A stretch of 64,000 bases of DNA, from the NCBI RefSeq assembly GCF_015775515.1, contig NZ_CP065383.1:186001-250000 (forward strand), read 5' to 3'. Made by a program: the position numbers and the translations under genes. Source of the stretch: Atribacter laminatus (GTDB lineage: Bacteria > Atribacterota > Atribacteria > Atribacterales > Atribacteraceae). Below, in pieces: positions 17,427-27,914 of the stretch (position 1 is the stretch's first letter; every line of letters starts with the position of its first letter). The notes under the pieces are model-generated. The model worked only from the letters and a program-made list of their open reading frames with translations, was not told where the DNA came from and ran no database searches.

Positions 17427-18172
17427 GAATGACTCCCCCGTTTTTGACGAATCACCTCATAAAGTCCTATACCAAAGGCAACCGATACGTTCAAAGAACT
17501 CACTAAATTTTCCATGGGAATAGAAACGACGTAATCGCAGAGTGAACGAATAATCTTTCGAACTCCTCGATCTTCCCCTCCTACTATAATTCCCCAAGAA
17601 CCACGAGTAAAATCCATTTTCCATAAAGACAATTCAGCAGCAGCTTCAAAGGATACCATCCAGAAATTATTCTCGCGAAATTGCTTAACAATTCCAGTAA
17701 AATTATTTTCCTGAACAATATCGATTTTTTCCATTTCTCCCGCTGAAGCTTTTATTACTTCTGAATTTATCGGAGCGGTATGAGCCTTACTGGTTATAAC
17801 TCCATCAACACCAAAAGCTGAAGCCGTCCTGAGTATTGCACCTAAATTACGCGGATCTTCAACGCTATCAATAAAAACCACCAAAGAATCCCTTTTGGAT
17901 TTTGCTTTGATTAAAATGTCTTTCCAGGTTGGATTTCCCAATGGTTCATAAACCAAAAGAACTCCCTGGTGACGAGCTTGATAACCGGCAATTTTTTGCA
18001 AAGCAAACTTATCCAACCTAACAAGGGGTAAATTTAAACGATTGGCTAAATCGACAATTTTACTAATTACTTCACCTTGAATATCCTTTTGAAGATAAAG
18101 TTTTAATGGTTTTTTTCTTGGTGATTCCAACGCTCCTATTACTGGATTTCGTCCGTAAATTATATTTTGCAT
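17420..18172 (-). CDS. rlmB: 23S rRNA 2'-O-ribose methyltransferase RlmB (SPOUT)
   Basis: RlmB methylates the ribose of a P-loop guanosine of 23S rRNA (G2251 in E. coli). The 250 aa have the N-terminal L30e-like substrate-binding domain (IYGRNPVIGALES) and a C-terminal SPOUT knot with the three family motifs: DSVEDPRNLGAILRTA, VVGGEDRGVRKI and IPMENLVSSLNVSVAFGI. It is in a cluster that in Firmicutes usually also holds cysS, ispD, ispF and the clpC operon, as in this window. Confidence 0.94.
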   Translation of the reverse strand: MQNIIYGRNPVIGALESPRKKPLKLYLQKDIQGEVISKIVDLANRLNLPLVRLDKFALQKIAGYQARHQGVLLVYEPLGNPTWKDILIKAKSKRDSLVVFIDSVEDPRNLGAILRTASAFGVDGVITSKAHTAPINSEVIKASAGEMEKIDIVQENNFTGIVKQFRENNFWMVSFEAAAELSLWKMDFTRGSWGIIVGGEDRGVRKIIRSLCDYVVSIPMENLVSSLNVSVAFGIGLYEVIRQKRGSHSC

Positions 18173-18269
18173 TGCTTTCCTCTTCTACAAACTTATTTAA
18201 ATTCACTCTCAAATTTGATAAATCAAGCTTCTGCAAAAGATTTTATTATAGGGACGCAATTTACAGCAT

Positions 18270-18735
18270 CCGATTAACGTAGCGACATGCCATGGCATGT
18301 CGAATCCAGGTTTTCATCCTCATCCTCACCTTCTCTCATTTTTCTTTTTTTCCTCTCCCCTGGTGGGAGAACCATTTCTCTATTTTTTCCTCTCCCCTGG
18401 TGGGAGAGGATTAAGGTGAGGGGGAACTTAAATCTCTTATCGAGTTTTAAATTCAAAAAACCATACTTGGGTTATAATCCAGCCTTTCACCCTCATCCTC
18501 ACCTTCTCCCATCAAGGGAGAAGGAACTATAGTCTTACGTCTTAAGGATTGTGATTTCTCAGATGAGGATCTCATCTTTTAATTTTTTTTAAAAAAAATA
18601 CTAAATGAGATTGCCACGTCGCTGCGCTCCTCGCAACGACGGAACAGAAAAAAAATTCAAATCCCCCTAACCCCCTTTGCTAAAGGGGGAAAATGATCGG
18701 CAGATAAATATTTTCATCCTCATCTGGTGCTGCTA
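18270..18735. repeat. HR5, HR3, HR2 and HR4 modules between rlmB and cysS
   Basis: HR5 lies near 18285-18303. A long HR3 unit follows at about 18345-18540, matching 35443-35660 and including the same doubled CCTCTCCCCTGGTGGGAG hairpin and the tail ending in ACTATAGTCTTAC. A decayed HR1 lies near 18541-18585, HR2 near 18603-18641 and HR4 near 18662-18690. The remainder to 18908 shows nothing recognisable. Confidence 0.75.
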
Positions 18736-18908
18736 TGCAACATGAACACCTATTCACAAAAAGAGAACGTATCAATTCAATAAATTTTTCACTATTTTTT
18801 GGAATGGATTTTCAACAACGATCAATCATTGAAGTAATTATTTTGCTTGACTCATTAGATGGGGGAATTATGAATAACCTTCCCTAGCTTAATTGATCTT
18901 GAGCTTAG

Positions 18909-20330
18909 TTAATCTTCATCTCGATAATAACGAGGCCCCAGAGGTGTATCTTCGATGGTATAGCCGGACTTCAAGATGGTATCTCGTAGCAGGTCTGCCT
19001 GGGAAAAAACTCGATTTTTTCTGGCTATTTCCCTATCTTGAATCAGTTTTAAAACTTCTCGATCTTCTTCTTCCATTTCCTGAAGCGGTATCACGCCTAA
19101 AATTTGGTTCACTTGATTGAGAAAACCTAAAATACTTTTTAGGGTATTGAGATTCCATTTTTTTCTTTTGGGTTGAAGATAGGTATTCATTTCTTTAATA
19201 AAATCACTCAAAACCGCCAAGGCTTGAGGAGTATTAAAATCATCAGCAAGTGAAGCAATAAACTTTTCATACATTGACTGGATTTTATCTATTAAACTTT
19301 CATCGCTATCCAGCCATTTCGAATCTGACTGGATTTGGTTATAGATGAAAAAGAAATTCCGAACAAAATTTTTAATCCGATTTAAATAACTCCCAGCAGC
19401 GTCCAAAATCGTATCATCGATATTAATAGGATTGCGGTAATGAGTAAAAAGAATAACTAATCGCAAGACACGAGGATCACGATTGGTATAAAGTTCTCGA
19501 ACGGTCAAGATATTTCCTAAAGACTTGGACATCTTTTCATTTTGAATATTTACATAGCCATTATGAAGCCAATATTTAACGAAGGTTTTCCCGGTAGCTG
19601 CTTCACTTTGGGCAATTTCATTCTCATGATGAGGAAATATTAAATCAATTCCTCCGGCATGGATATCAAGGGTCTCGCCTAAATATTTCATCGACATCGC
19701 CGAACACTCAATATGCCATCCCGGCCTCCCCTTTCCCCAAGGACTTTCCCAATAAGGCTCTCCTGGTTTGGCACTTTTCCAAAGAACAAAATCGGCGGGA
19801 TTTCTTTTTTGGTAACGAGCTTCAACTCTCGCACCTTCCATCTGGTCTTCTAAAGGTTTTCGAGATAATTTGCCATAATCAGAAAAACGCGAAACATCAA
19901 ACAAAATATCACCTTCGAGAGCATAAGTGTAACCTCGATCTTCAAGCTGTTTGATGAGTCCGATAATATCATCGATATGCTCAGTCGCTCGGGGAGAAAC
20001 GGTTGGTTGTTCTATACCCAATCGATCGGCATCGATTAAATATTGTTCAATATAGTAAGAGGCAATTTCTTCTGGTTGAAGCCCTTTTTCCCTAGCTCGG
20101 TTGATTATTTTATCATCTACATCAGTAAAATTTTGTACAAAGGTAACTTCATAACCCAATTGTTTAAAAAAACGTCGTAAACAATCAAATACTACAAATA
20201 CCCTGGCATTTCCAATATGGATTAAGTCATAAACGGTTGGCCCACAGGTATATAAACCTATTTTCTCTTTATTCTGAGGAACAAACAATTCTTTCTTTTG
20301 GGTTAGCGTATTGTAAAGGTAGATTTCCAA
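18909..20330 (-). CDS. cysS: Cysteinyl-tRNA synthetase
   Basis: A class I synthetase charging tRNA-Cys. The 473 aa show the Zn-binding Cys in LYTCGPTVYD (near residue 29), the HIGH-type signature HIGNARV, WHIECSAM and FPHHENE for cysteine/zinc binding, and KMSKSLGN near 270. The C-terminal part is the DALR-type helical anticodon region ending in GYTIEDTPLGPRY. No domain is missing. It belongs to the conserved ispD-ispF-cysS-rlmB neighbourhood but is separated from both sides by repeat-filled gaps. Confidence 0.97.
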   Translation of the reverse strand: MEIYLYNTLTQKKELFVPQNKEKIGLYTCGPTVYDLIHIGNARVFVVFDCLRRFFKQLGYEVTFVQNFTDVDDKIINRAREKGLQPEEIASYYIEQYLIDADRLGIEQPTVSPRATEHIDDIIGLIKQLEDRGYTYALEGDILFDVSRFSDYGKLSRKPLEDQMEGARVEARYQKRNPADFVLWKSAKPGEPYWESPWGKGRPGWHIECSAMSMKYLGETLDIHAGGIDLIFPHHENEIAQSEAATGKTFVKYWLHNGYVNIQNEKMSKSLGNILTVRELYTNRDPRVLRLVILFTHYRNPINIDDTILDAAGSYLNRIKNFVRNFFFIYNQIQSDSKWLDSDESLIDKIQSMYEKFIASLADDFNTPQALAVLSDFIKEMNTYLQPKRKKWNLNTLKSILGFLNQVNQILGVIPLQEMEEEDREVLKLIQDREIARKNRVFSQADLLRDTILKSGYTIEDTPLGPRYYRDED

Positions 20331-20808
20331 TTTCGTTCCCTTTCCTGTTTTTCATTATGAATGAAAACATTAAACCAGTTTTGCCACAAGAAATATAATT
20401 ATTTGGCCTTTTTCGTTATAGATAATTATGTCACGTGGTGGCCTCTGATAATGATAAAAAACTGGATTGAGCTCATGAGATTGCCACGTCACTTCGTTCC
20501 TCGCAATGACGAGCAGAAGTTCCTTCTCCCTTGATGGGAGAAGGTGAGGATGAGGGTGATTATTTTGAAACCCACCACACTCACCACTCGCTTCTCACTA
20601 TATTTTCAGGATAGACCCTCATAATATGTTGCGACACTATTTAAGGATGAAAATCCAAGATTCGACATACCGTGGCAGGTCGCTACATTAATGAAAGAAT
20701 GGGCACAATACATTGTGCCCCTCCAATTTTAATTCTTTTGTGAGAGCATGATACATCATGCCCTTCGGTTATTGAATGAAGTCAAATTTACTTTTTACCG
20801 AGTAAAGT
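20331..20808. repeat. Repeat-filled gap between cysS and the RlpA-like gene
   Basis: Contains HR2 (about 20479-20515), an intact HR3 followed by GTGAGGATGAGGGTGA (about 20520-20557; this is the empty version of the IS insertion site at 45255), an HR5 variant near 20654-20676, and a hairpin GGGCACAAT-AC-ATTGTGCCC at 20701-20720, followed by a related ATGATACATCAT palindrome near 20748-20760. No gene seen. Confidence 0.7.
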
Positions 20809-21528
20809 CTAATCAATAACCTCAATAGTCACATTATCGACGCCATTTTGATGGATCCCAATGGTTTTTGCCGCTGCGAGCGATAGGTCGATTTCCCGAT
20901 TTTTGCTTCTCGGTCCCCGATCATTTACTCTTACAACAACTCTTTTACCATTATCTGGATTCGAAATCAGTAGAATCGAGCCAATCGGGAGGGTTCGATG
21001 AGCAGCCGTAAAAGCATACGGATTAAATGTCTCTTCACAGGCCGTTGCCCTTCCGGAGAATCTTGGTCCATACCATGAAGCTAAACCAATAATTTTATTG
21101 ACTACTCGTCCTTCGTATCCATCATATAAACGATAAAATTCCATTTGGATCTGATTTAACCAGAGAAGAGCAAGGTCTAACATTTCGGAGTTATTTAAAG
21201 AGGCATCGCTTGGGTAAACTGAAAATAGAAGTTTTTGGTTACAATAAGCATTTACTTGTTTTGATTCAGGTGAAACATAGAAATTAATGGTACCCGATGG
21301 TGGATGAATGAACAAATCCGACAATCGCTTATAAATTTTCTCAGCTCTTTCATCAATAGAAGAATAATCACCGGAATGACGAACCCGCATTATTCTCCTT
21401 CCGTTAATATGAATCGTTCCTGAATTTCGTGTCACCATTCGACCTGGTATCGATTTGTTTGCCAAAACTGAATTAGAAAAAATAAAAACTGCTAGGGATA
21501 AAATAAGGGTTATCGATATCCCTTTCAT
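20809..21528 (-). CDS. RlpA-like exported protein with double-psi beta-barrel domain
   Basis: RlpA-family proteins act on peptidoglycan, some as lytic transglycosylases. I start at the ATG at 21528, where ATGA overlaps the ispF stop and a classic signal peptide begins (MKGISITLILSLAVFIF...). An in-frame ATG at 21561 would add 11 polar residues. The C-terminal 85 residues are the RlpA domain: GLASWYGPRFSGRATACEE, AAHRTLPIGS, VVVRVNDRGP and REIDLSLAAA, which include the conserved Asp of the fold. The middle region (about 30-145) is not recognised. The link to ispF by overlapping codons is unusual. Confidence 0.88.
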   Translation of the reverse strand: MKGISITLILSLAVFIFSNSVLANKSIPGRMVTRNSGTIHINGRRIMRVRHSGDYSSIDERAEKIYKRLSDLFIHPPSGTINFYVSPESKQVNAYCNQKLLFSVYPSDASLNNSEMLDLALLWLNQIQMEFYRLYDGYEGRVVNKIIGLASWYGPRFSGRATACEETFNPYAFTAAHRTLPIGSILLISNPDNGKRVVVRVNDRGPRSKNREIDLSLAAAKTIGIHQNGVDNVTIEVID

Positions 21529-22022
21529 GAATTTCTCAAAATAAGACATACGGATAGGCATGCTATGCCTTCCCCCTTTCCTAAACTTCCTAGTCTTTCA
21601 TTGGTCGTCGCTTTAAGGCCGATCGATTGAATACTTACCCCGGTTGCTCGGGACAAGTTTTGTTTCATTTCTAGAGAAAAAGGTGTGATTTGGGGAAACT
21701 CGGCAATGAGGGTGCAATCAAAATTAACGATATCCCACCCATCTCCCCGTATTTTTTGTGTTATTTCTTCCAATAATAAAAGACTGTAAGCACCAAGGAA
21801 ACGTTCATCTTGATCGGGAAACCAATGCCCGATATCCGGGAGCGATGCCGCTCCCAACAAGGAATCCATTAATGCATGGCATATCACATCACCATCGGAA
21901 TGCCCGGATAAACCAAGATGATAAGGTATGGTAACGCCACCTAAAACTAACTTCTTTCCTTCAACAAAAGGATGAATATCATATCCCAAGCCCACCCTTA
22001 TGCCGTTCAGGATTTTATCCAT
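21525..22022 (-). CDS. ispF: 2-C-methyl-D-erythritol 2,4-cyclodiphosphate synthase
   Basis: IspF makes the cyclic diphosphate in the MEP isoprenoid pathway. The 165 aa contain the metal ligands in GLGYDIHPF (Asp/His) and the His of LSGHSDGDV, then DIGHWFPD and the C-terminal IGLKATTNERLGSLGKGEGIAC. It overlaps ispD by 16 nt and the RlpA-like gene by 4 nt, so all three are probably cotranslated from one mRNA. Confidence 0.96.
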   Translation of the reverse strand: MDKILNGIRVGLGYDIHPFVEGKKLVLGGVTIPYHLGLSGHSDGDVICHALMDSLLGAASLPDIGHWFPDQDERFLGAYSLLLLEEITQKIRGDGWDIVNFDCTLIAEFPQITPFSLEMKQNLSRATGVSIQSIGLKATTNERLGSLGKGEGIACLSVCLILRNS

Positions 22023-22699
22023 CGTAAATTCTCCTCGGCTCGGATAAAGTCCTGGGGTGTGGTTATTTTATAATTTTCTTCAGAACCGATTACCAAGTAA
22101 ACTGGAATTCCCAACCGCTCAACCATGGCTGAATCATCAGTCGCACAAAAACCGTCAGCTTTGGCTTTTTGGATGGCTTCCCAAATAATTGAAATCTTAA
22201 ATGATTGAGGGGTCTGGGCTCTCCAAACCATTGATCGATCTAAAGTTGATTCAATACAGTTATTATTTTTACTCACCTTTAAGGTGTCAACCGATGGTAT
22301 AGCACAGCACACCGCTCCATATTTTACGACATCCTCTACTGAGCGTTTGAGTATTTCATCACTTACCAAGGGTCGAACTCCATCATGAATTAAGACATAA
22401 TCGTTAGGACGGTTAAAAATTAATTCCAATCCGGCGTAGACTGAGTCCTGTCTGGTGTTTCCACCAAAAACAAAACGTAATGCTTTTTTGGCGTGTATAT
22501 TGGTTAGAACTTGATCCCGGAACTGCTTTTCATGATTTTTGTTAATAACAACAATTATTTCATCAATTAAGGGTGACTTTTCAAACACATCAATAGTATG
22601 TGCTAACAGCGGTTTTCCTAAAACCGGTAAAAATTGTTTGGGAATAATTGTGTTCATTCTTTCTCCAGTCCCGGCAGCAACGATCAACGCTATGAACAA
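22007..22699 (-). CDS. ispD: 2-C-methyl-D-erythritol 4-phosphate cytidylyltransferase
   Basis: IspD couples MEP to CTP. The 230 aa begin with the nucleotidyltransferase loop LIVAAGTGERM, followed by KQFLPVLGKPLLAHTI. They continue with DYVLIHDGVRPLVS and the late motif ATDDSAMVERLG. The family Thr/Arg/Lys set is visible in these motifs. Gene order PIN-TRAM protein, ispD, ispF matches the Bacillus yacL-ispD-ispF block. Confidence 0.96.
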   Translation of the reverse strand: MFIALIVAAGTGERMNTIIPKQFLPVLGKPLLAHTIDVFEKSPLIDEIIVVINKNHEKQFRDQVLTNIHAKKALRFVFGGNTRQDSVYAGLELIFNRPNDYVLIHDGVRPLVSDEILKRSVEDVVKYGAVCCAIPSVDTLKVSKNNNCIESTLDRSMVWRAQTPQSFKISIIWEAIQKAKADGFCATDDSAMVERLGIPVYLVIGSEENYKITTPQDFIRAEENLRWIKS

Positions 22700-22740
22700 A
22701 CAATATCACCTCATGTTTCAGGATAATGAGTTTCTCTATT

Positions 22741-23793
22741 TTACATTTTTCCTCTCGGTTTGGCAAAAATCATCCTTCCCGCCGGAGTCTGTAGAACGCT
22801 GGTTACAACGGTATCTATTACAACATTGATGTATTTTTTTCCTCCCTCAACCACCACCATGGTTCCATCGTCCAAATACCCTACTCCTTGATCGGATTCT
22901 TTCCCTTCTCGAATGATTTGCACTCTCAGTTCTTCTCCTGGCAATACATAGGGCTTTAACGAGTTAGCGAGTTCGTTGATATTAAGAACTTCAACTCCTT
23001 CTAACTCAGCAATTTTGTTCAAATTATAATCATTGGTAATTACTTTTGCCCCCATTACTTTTGCCATCTTGATCAACTTGGCATCGACATCCCGTATCTC
23101 GATAAAATCTCTCTCAACGATGCGGATATTAACCTTTTTTTCCTTTCTCATTTTATTTAAAATATCCAAGCCTCGCCGCCCTCGACTTCTCTTCAAGGGA
23201 TCTTGGGAATCGGCAACTTGCTGTAATTCTTTTAGAACAAATCGAGGTATTATCATGTCACCTTCAACAAAACCGGTTTTGCAAATATCTGCTATTCGTC
23301 CATCTACGATTGAACTCGTATCAAGTATTTTAGCTATATTGTTTTGCCCCCGTAAAAGTTTCATTTTCGGGATTCCGGTAAAAATCATAATAATATCTTC
23401 TTTGCGAATTATTGCCAATGCCAAACCAATAATGCCACAAGCCAAAGTCACTAACAGTGGTAGAGTAGTAATCTTACTAAAAAGGAAGGAAAGAGGGTAG
23501 GTTAAAAGGGCTCCAATCACCAGGCCTACAATCAATCCCCCTAAAGCAACTAAAATATCAATAGCAGACAGCCGATTAACTGCGAGGGAGATTTTATTCC
23601 ATTTCTCCAGGAAAAAAAATCCGGTATATTTCTGGCTTAAATAGGCAATAAAACTATAAATACCGGTAATGAGAATAATTCCAAGCCATGAATACAGATT
23701 TAGTGAAGTTTGTAGGGATCGGTAAATTAAAGTACTCAGAATAAAGACAATAATAATCGAAACGATATACCCCCACTTACCACCACTCGTCAT
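22741..23793 (-). CDS. Membrane PIN-TRAM domain protein (YacL-like)
   Basis: I use the ATG at 23793, seven bases after AGGAGGAG; the in-frame ATG at 23832 has no such signal. Residues 5-130 carry four membrane segments. Residues 160-275 are a PIN nuclease domain with the acidic set [25 protein letters not shown] and [13 protein letters not shown]. Residues 285-345 are a TRAM RNA-binding domain ([25 protein letters not shown]). Members are thought to be RNases, but the target is unknown. It lies between radA and ispD; disA, normal in Bacillus at this place, is absent. Confidence 0.9.
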   Translation of the reverse strand: MTSGGKWGYIVSIIIVFILSTLIYRSLQTSLNLYSWLGIILITGIYSFIAYLSQKYTGFFFLEKWNKISLAVNRLSAIDILVALGGLIVGLVIGALLTYPLSFLFSKITTLPLLVTLACGIIGLALAIIRKEDIIMIFTGIPKMKLLRGQNNIAKILDTSSIVDGRIADICKTGFVEGDMIIPRFVLKELQQVADSQDPLKRSRGRRGLDILNKMRKEKKVNIRIVERDFIEIRDVDAKLIKMAKVMGAKVITNDYNLNKIAELEGVEVLNINELANSLKPYVLPGEELRVQIIREGKESDQGVGYLDDGTMVVVEGGKKYINVVIDTVVTSVLQTPAGRMIFAKPRGKM

Positions 23794-23901
23794 ATCATAT
23801 CTCCTCCTAACTGAATGGATAATAAGCTTCATTATCTCAATTGCTTATGTATTGGAGTAAGTCCCTCCTCTCTATTAGAAGTTTAAAGAAAAAAATATCT
23901 T

Positions 23902-23930
23902 GCGGTTTTAACCTTCTTTTTTTAAACCGC
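23902..23930 (-). terminator. Possible terminator after radA
   Basis: GCGGTTT (23902-23908) pairs with AAACCGC (23924-23930). On the minus strand the hairpin is followed, after AAGA, by a run of T. It lies about 140 nt beyond the radA stop. The stem is short, so confidence is limited. Confidence 0.4.
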
Positions 23931-23968
23931 TTTTCCATATGGATAAGTTGAGATTATAATTCCCATAT

Positions 23969-24000
23969 TTGAGTGTTATAAAAATAATTATAACACTCAA
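23969..24000. repeat. Perfect 13-bp inverted repeat between radA and the PIN-TRAM gene
   Basis: TTGAGTGTTATAA (23969-23981) and TTATAACACTCAA (23988-24000) are separated by AAATAA. No T run follows on either strand, so it may be an operator, an mRNA 3' stabiliser or a weak terminator. It is not one of the HR families and occurs once in this window as far as I can see. Confidence 0.6.
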
Positions 24001-24070
24001 CCAATACTATCCAAAATACTATTTATCTTTCATTCAGTTCCTGGTGGGCTAAATTCAAAAACCTTTCATT

Positions 24071-25450
24071 TTATGGTACTAAATTTTCTTTTTGTGCTGC
24101 TTCATAAAGGGTTTGATATCCAATAATTTTCAATCCCTTTAGCTTTTTCTTGGCGCTATTATGGAGATGATATTGCGATGTGACCACCCGACTAATTCCC
24201 ATTCTAGCCGCTTCTTGAATCCTCCCTTCAAAAAAGTGGACTGGACGAATTTCTCCTCCTAACCCAACCTCTCCTAAATATATGGTGTTTTTATTGAGAC
24301 TCTTTTCTAAACGTGAAGAAATGAGACTAAAACAGATGGCTAAATCAGGAGTAGTCTCGGTGACCTTCATTCCTCCAGCCATATTCAAATAAATATCTTG
24401 CTGACCGAAACGAATACGCACTCGTTTTTCAATTACTGCAACCAAAAGATGGAGGCGATTGACATCAAAACCAACACTCACTCTCCGTGGGTAATCAAGG
24501 TAAGATTGATTGGCTAAAGTTTGAACTTCAAGAAGTAACGCTCTTCTTCCCTCGGCAAGAACCGTGCGTGCGGTACTGCTATTGTCAATATCTTTTTCCA
24601 CCAAGAAAAATTTTGAAGGATCAATCAATTCGACCAATCCTTCTTCTTTCATTTCCAATAATCCAACTTCTTGAGTTGAACCAAATCGGTTTTTTACACT
24701 TCGTAAAACCCGAAGTTGATGATGGGCTTCGCCGTCTAAATAAAGAACTACATCAACTAAATGTTCCAAAGTCCTCGGTCCGGCAACGATGCCTTCCTTG
24801 GTTACGTGGCCAACTAAAAAAATGGCAATATTTTTCTTTTTTGAAATATCCATAAACCGAGAACTCAAATCGCGGATGAGAGAGATGTTCCCAGGCATGA
24901 CATCTAGTTCATCCAAAGATAAATTTTGTATTGAATCGATAATAATTAGAGACGGAGTGATATTCTCTATGCTTAGCTCTATATCGTTATAACTATCAGT
25001 TGAATGAAGCCATAAATTGGGGTTTGGTTTAAAACCAAAACGTTGTAACCTGATAAAAAGCTGATGGAGTGATTCTTCAGTACTAATATAGAGCACTTTT
25101 TTTCCTTGACGGGCAATTCCAGCGGCTATTGCTAAAAGCAAAGTGGACTTCCCAATTCCTGGGTCTCCACTCAAAAGGGAAAGAGATCCTTCAACAATAC
25201 CACCGCCTAAGACACGATCAACTTCGACCAAACTCGTACCAAACCGCCGATCAATTTCGTAATTTTGATTAAATAGGTCTGGAAAAGAGATTGGTTGAGT
25301 ATTGGACTTAGACCCATTTTTTTTTGCGGATTTTGGGGGCAAAGAAACAATTTCTTTAAAAGTATTCCACCCCCCGCACTGGGGACATTTCCCCAGCCAG
25401 CTGGGGGTGGAATATTCACAAGTCTGACAAACAAACTCCGATTTTTTCAC
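24071..25450 (-). CDS. radA: DNA repair protein RadA (Sms)
   Basis: RadA is a RecA-like helicase for branch migration. Order in the 459 aa: an N-terminal zinc finger CQTC...CPQC (residues 8-27), Walker A GDPGIGKSTLLLA near 95, Walker B LIIIDSIQNL near 168, the RadA-specific KNRFGS near 252, and a C-terminal Lon-like domain with GEVGLGGEIRPV. The GTG at 25450 begins one base after the clpC stop. It is the last gene of the ctsR operon. Confidence 0.96.
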   Translation of the reverse strand: MKKSEFVCQTCEYSTPSWLGKCPQCGGWNTFKEIVSLPPKSAKKNGSKSNTQPISFPDLFNQNYEIDRRFGTSLVEVDRVLGGGIVEGSLSLLSGDPGIGKSTLLLAIAAGIARQGKKVLYISTEESLHQLFIRLQRFGFKPNPNLWLHSTDSYNDIELSIENITPSLIIIDSIQNLSLDELDVMPGNISLIRDLSSRFMDISKKKNIAIFLVGHVTKEGIVAGPRTLEHLVDVVLYLDGEAHHQLRVLRSVKNRFGSTQEVGLLEMKEEGLVELIDPSKFFLVEKDIDNSSTARTVLAEGRRALLLEVQTLANQSYLDYPRRVSVGFDVNRLHLLVAVIEKRVRIRFGQQDIYLNMAGGMKVTETTPDLAICFSLISSRLEKSLNKNTIYLGEVGLGGEIRPVHFFEGRIQEAARMGISRVVTSQYHLHNSAKKKLKGLKIIGYQTLYEAAQKENLVP

Positions 25451-25451
25451 A

Positions 25452-27914
25452 CTAATCCTTTAACGATAGCTCAAGAGGCAACATTTTATCAAAGCGAAGG
25501 GATTCTTCTTCTAGTCCGATCAAAATCCGGTCTCCTTCTTTAAATGTTCCTTTTAAAATGAGATCCGAGATTGGATCCTCCACCATTCGTTGGATCGCTC
25601 TTCTTAGTGGTCGAGCACCAAAGTTTGGATCATACCCTTCTTTAGCAATTTTTGTACGTGCCTCCGGCGTTAATTCAACGGTTATTGATTGTTCAGCAAG
25701 ACGTTTGATCGTCTCTTTCATCATTAAATCAACAATTTTCTCAATTTCTTCCTGCTTTAAGGGTTTAAATACTATTAATTCATCAATTCTATTAAGGAAC
25801 TCAGGAACAAATACTCGCTTTACCTCTTCCATGACTTTATGCTTGATGTCTTCATAAGTACAACCTTCATCGGTCGTATTTCCAAAACCAATGGAAACAT
25901 TAGATGAGATCATCCGAGCACCTAAATTGGATGTCATGATAATAACGGTATTTTTAAAGTCTACGGGTCTTCCCTGAGCATCGGTCAAACGTCCTTCTTC
26001 AAGAATTTGAAGAAGAATGTTAAAAATTTCCGGACTGGCTTTTTCAATTTCATCAAATAAAATGACCGAGTAAGGATGTCGTCGAACTTTTTCTGTCAAC
26101 TGTCCACCTTCATCGTAACCAACATATCCAGGAGGAGAACCAATTAACCGGGATATGGTATGCTTTTCCATATATTCTGACATGTCAAGAGTGATGAGTG
26201 AATCCTCTTTCCCAAAAAGGAATTCCGCTAATGCTTTCCCTAATTCAGTTTTTCCTACTCCAGATGGACCCAAAAAGATAAATGAACCGATTGGTCGACG
26301 GGGGTCTTTAAGACCTGCTCGAGACCTTCTTATCGCTCGAGATACTGCTTTCACTGCTTCATCCTGTCCGATTAAACGTTTATGAATTTCTTCGTCCATA
26401 TTGACCAGACGTTGCTTTTCTTCGAGTGCCAACCGGGAAACCGGTATTCCAGTCCAGTTGGCTACCACTGCTGCGATGTCTTCTTCCGTTACCAACGGAC
26501 GCATGGTATCGATCTGTTGCAACCATTCGTCTTTATTTTTCCGGTATTTTCTCTTTAATTGATCTTCGAGATCTCTCAGGGTTGCAGCTTCTTCAAAATC
26601 CTGCTGTTTTACCGATGTTTCCTTTTTGACACGGGTTTCCTCAATCTCTTTTTCCAATTGCTTTAAATCATCCGGTAAAACTGTTGCTCGGAGACGAACC
26701 CGGCTGCTTGCCTCGTCCATTACGTCGATAGCCTTATCTGGAAGGTAACGATCGCTAATGTATCGTTGTGAAAGATGAACCGATGCTTTGAGAGCTTCGT
26801 CGACTATTTCAACCCGATGGTGTTCCTCATAACGTTCTTTGATTCCTCTCAAAATTTCAATACTACTTTTTACTGACGGCTCGTCGACGTACACCGGCTG
26901 GAAACGTCTTTCCAATGCCGAATCTTTTTCAATATATTTTCGATATTCGGTAATCGTTGTTGCCCCAATGGCTTGCAATTCCCCGCGGGCTAAAGCCGGT
27001 TTTAGTATGTTGGCAGCATCAATGGCTCCCTCCGCAGCACCAGCACCAACCAAGGTATGAACTTCATCAATAAACAGAATGATTTCCCTGGTTTGAACTA
27101 TTTCAGAAATAATTTTCTTAAGCCTTTTTTCGAATTCACCTCGATATTTGGTTCCAGCGACAATTGCTGCTAGGTCAAGACTAACCACTCTTTTATTTTT
27201 TAGTATTTCATGAACTTCACCTTTAATAATTTTTTGACCTAATCCTTCAACAATAGCGGTTTTTCCAACCCCCGGTTCACCAATCAAAACCGGATTATTC
27301 TTCGTTCTTCGGCTCAAGATTTGAATAACTCTTTCTATTTCTCTCTCTCGACCAATAACTGGATCTAATTTTCCTTCTTTGGCAAGCTGAGTTAGGTCTC
27401 GGCTGAATTCATCCAAAATCGGTGTTTTACTCTCTCTTTTAGCTTGACTAGCCGGTGCAAAGGGATCTTGCTGTTGGGAATTTTCATTTAATATTTGATT
27501 CAATCTCATTCGGACGGTTTCAATATCAAGCCCGAGCCTCCTGAGGATCTGGGCACCTACTCCATCTCCTTCTCGAAAAACACCAAGCAGAATATGTTCG
27601 GTCCCGACATATTTATGCGATAAACGACGTGTCTCGTCTAAAGCTAGTTCCAATACTCTCTTGGCACGTGGTGTAAAAGCTACCTCAGTTGCGCCTTGAT
27701 ATTCAGTCCGGTCAACAAAATTTTCTAATTCATTTCGAACCGCTTCGACACTAATATCAAGACTTTCGAGAATTTTAGCCGCAATTCCTTCTCTTTCTCT
27801 TAATAAACCTAAAAGAAGATGTTCAGTCCCTATATAATTGTGCTTGAGGCGCACGGCTTCGTCTTGAGCCAATATAATTACCTTTCTGGCTCTTTCGGTA
27901 TATCGCTCAAACAT
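25452..27914 (-). CDS. clpC: ATP-dependent Clp protease ATPase subunit ClpC
   Basis: ClpC unfolds proteins for ClpP and in Firmicutes acts on arginine-phosphorylated substrates. The 820 aa include the Clp N domain repeats (1-145), AAA-1 with Walker [10 protein letters not shown] near 216 and LFIDEVHTL, a coiled middle region with UVR-like residues (near 430-460), and AAA-2 with [13 protein letters not shown] near 550 and the C-terminal D2 domain. The ClpP-contact loop should lie in AAA-2 but was not assigned. Its ATG lies inside the end of mcsB (8-nt overlap). Regulation by CtsR is expected from the operator at 29994-30010. Confidence 0.96.
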   Translation of the reverse strand: MFERYTERARKVIILAQDEAVRLKHNYIGTEHLLLGLLREREGIAAKILESLDISVEAVRNELENFVDRTEYQGATEVAFTPRAKRVLELALDETRRLSHKYVGTEHILLGVFREGDGVGAQILRRLGLDIETVRMRLNQILNENSQQQDPFAPASQAKRESKTPILDEFSRDLTQLAKEGKLDPVIGREREIERVIQILSRRTKNNPVLIGEPGVGKTAIVEGLGQKIIKGEVHEILKNKRVVSLDLAAIVAGTKYRGEFEKRLKKIISEIVQTREIILFIDEVHTLVGAGAAEGAIDAANILKPALARGELQAIGATTITEYRKYIEKDSALERRFQPVYVDEPSVKSSIEILRGIKERYEEHHRVEIVDEALKASVHLSQRYISDRYLPDKAIDVMDEASSRVRLRATVLPDDLKQLEKEIEETRVKKETSVKQQDFEEAATLRDLEDQLKRKYRKNKDEWLQQIDTMRPLVTEEDIAAVVANWTGIPVSRLALEEKQRLVNMDEEIHKRLIGQDEAVKAVSRAIRRSRAGLKDPRRPIGSFIFLGPSGVGKTELGKALAEFLFGKEDSLITLDMSEYMEKHTISRLIGSPPGYVGYDEGGQLTEKVRRHPYSVILFDEIEKASPEIFNILLQILEEGRLTDAQGRPVDFKNTVIIMTSNLGARMISSNVSIGFGNTTDEGCTYEDIKHKVMEEVKRVFVPEFLNRIDELIVFKPLKQEEIEKIVDLMMKETIKRLAEQSITVELTPEARTKIAKEGYDPNFGARPLRRAIQRMVEDPISDLILKGTFKEGDRILIGLEEESLRFDKMLPLELSLKD

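Noticed and set aside
23969-24000. CIRCE (HrcA) operator
   Set aside because: CIRCE reads CACTC-N9-GAGTG; here the arms are in the opposite order (GAGTG ... CACTC) with a 6-nt centre.
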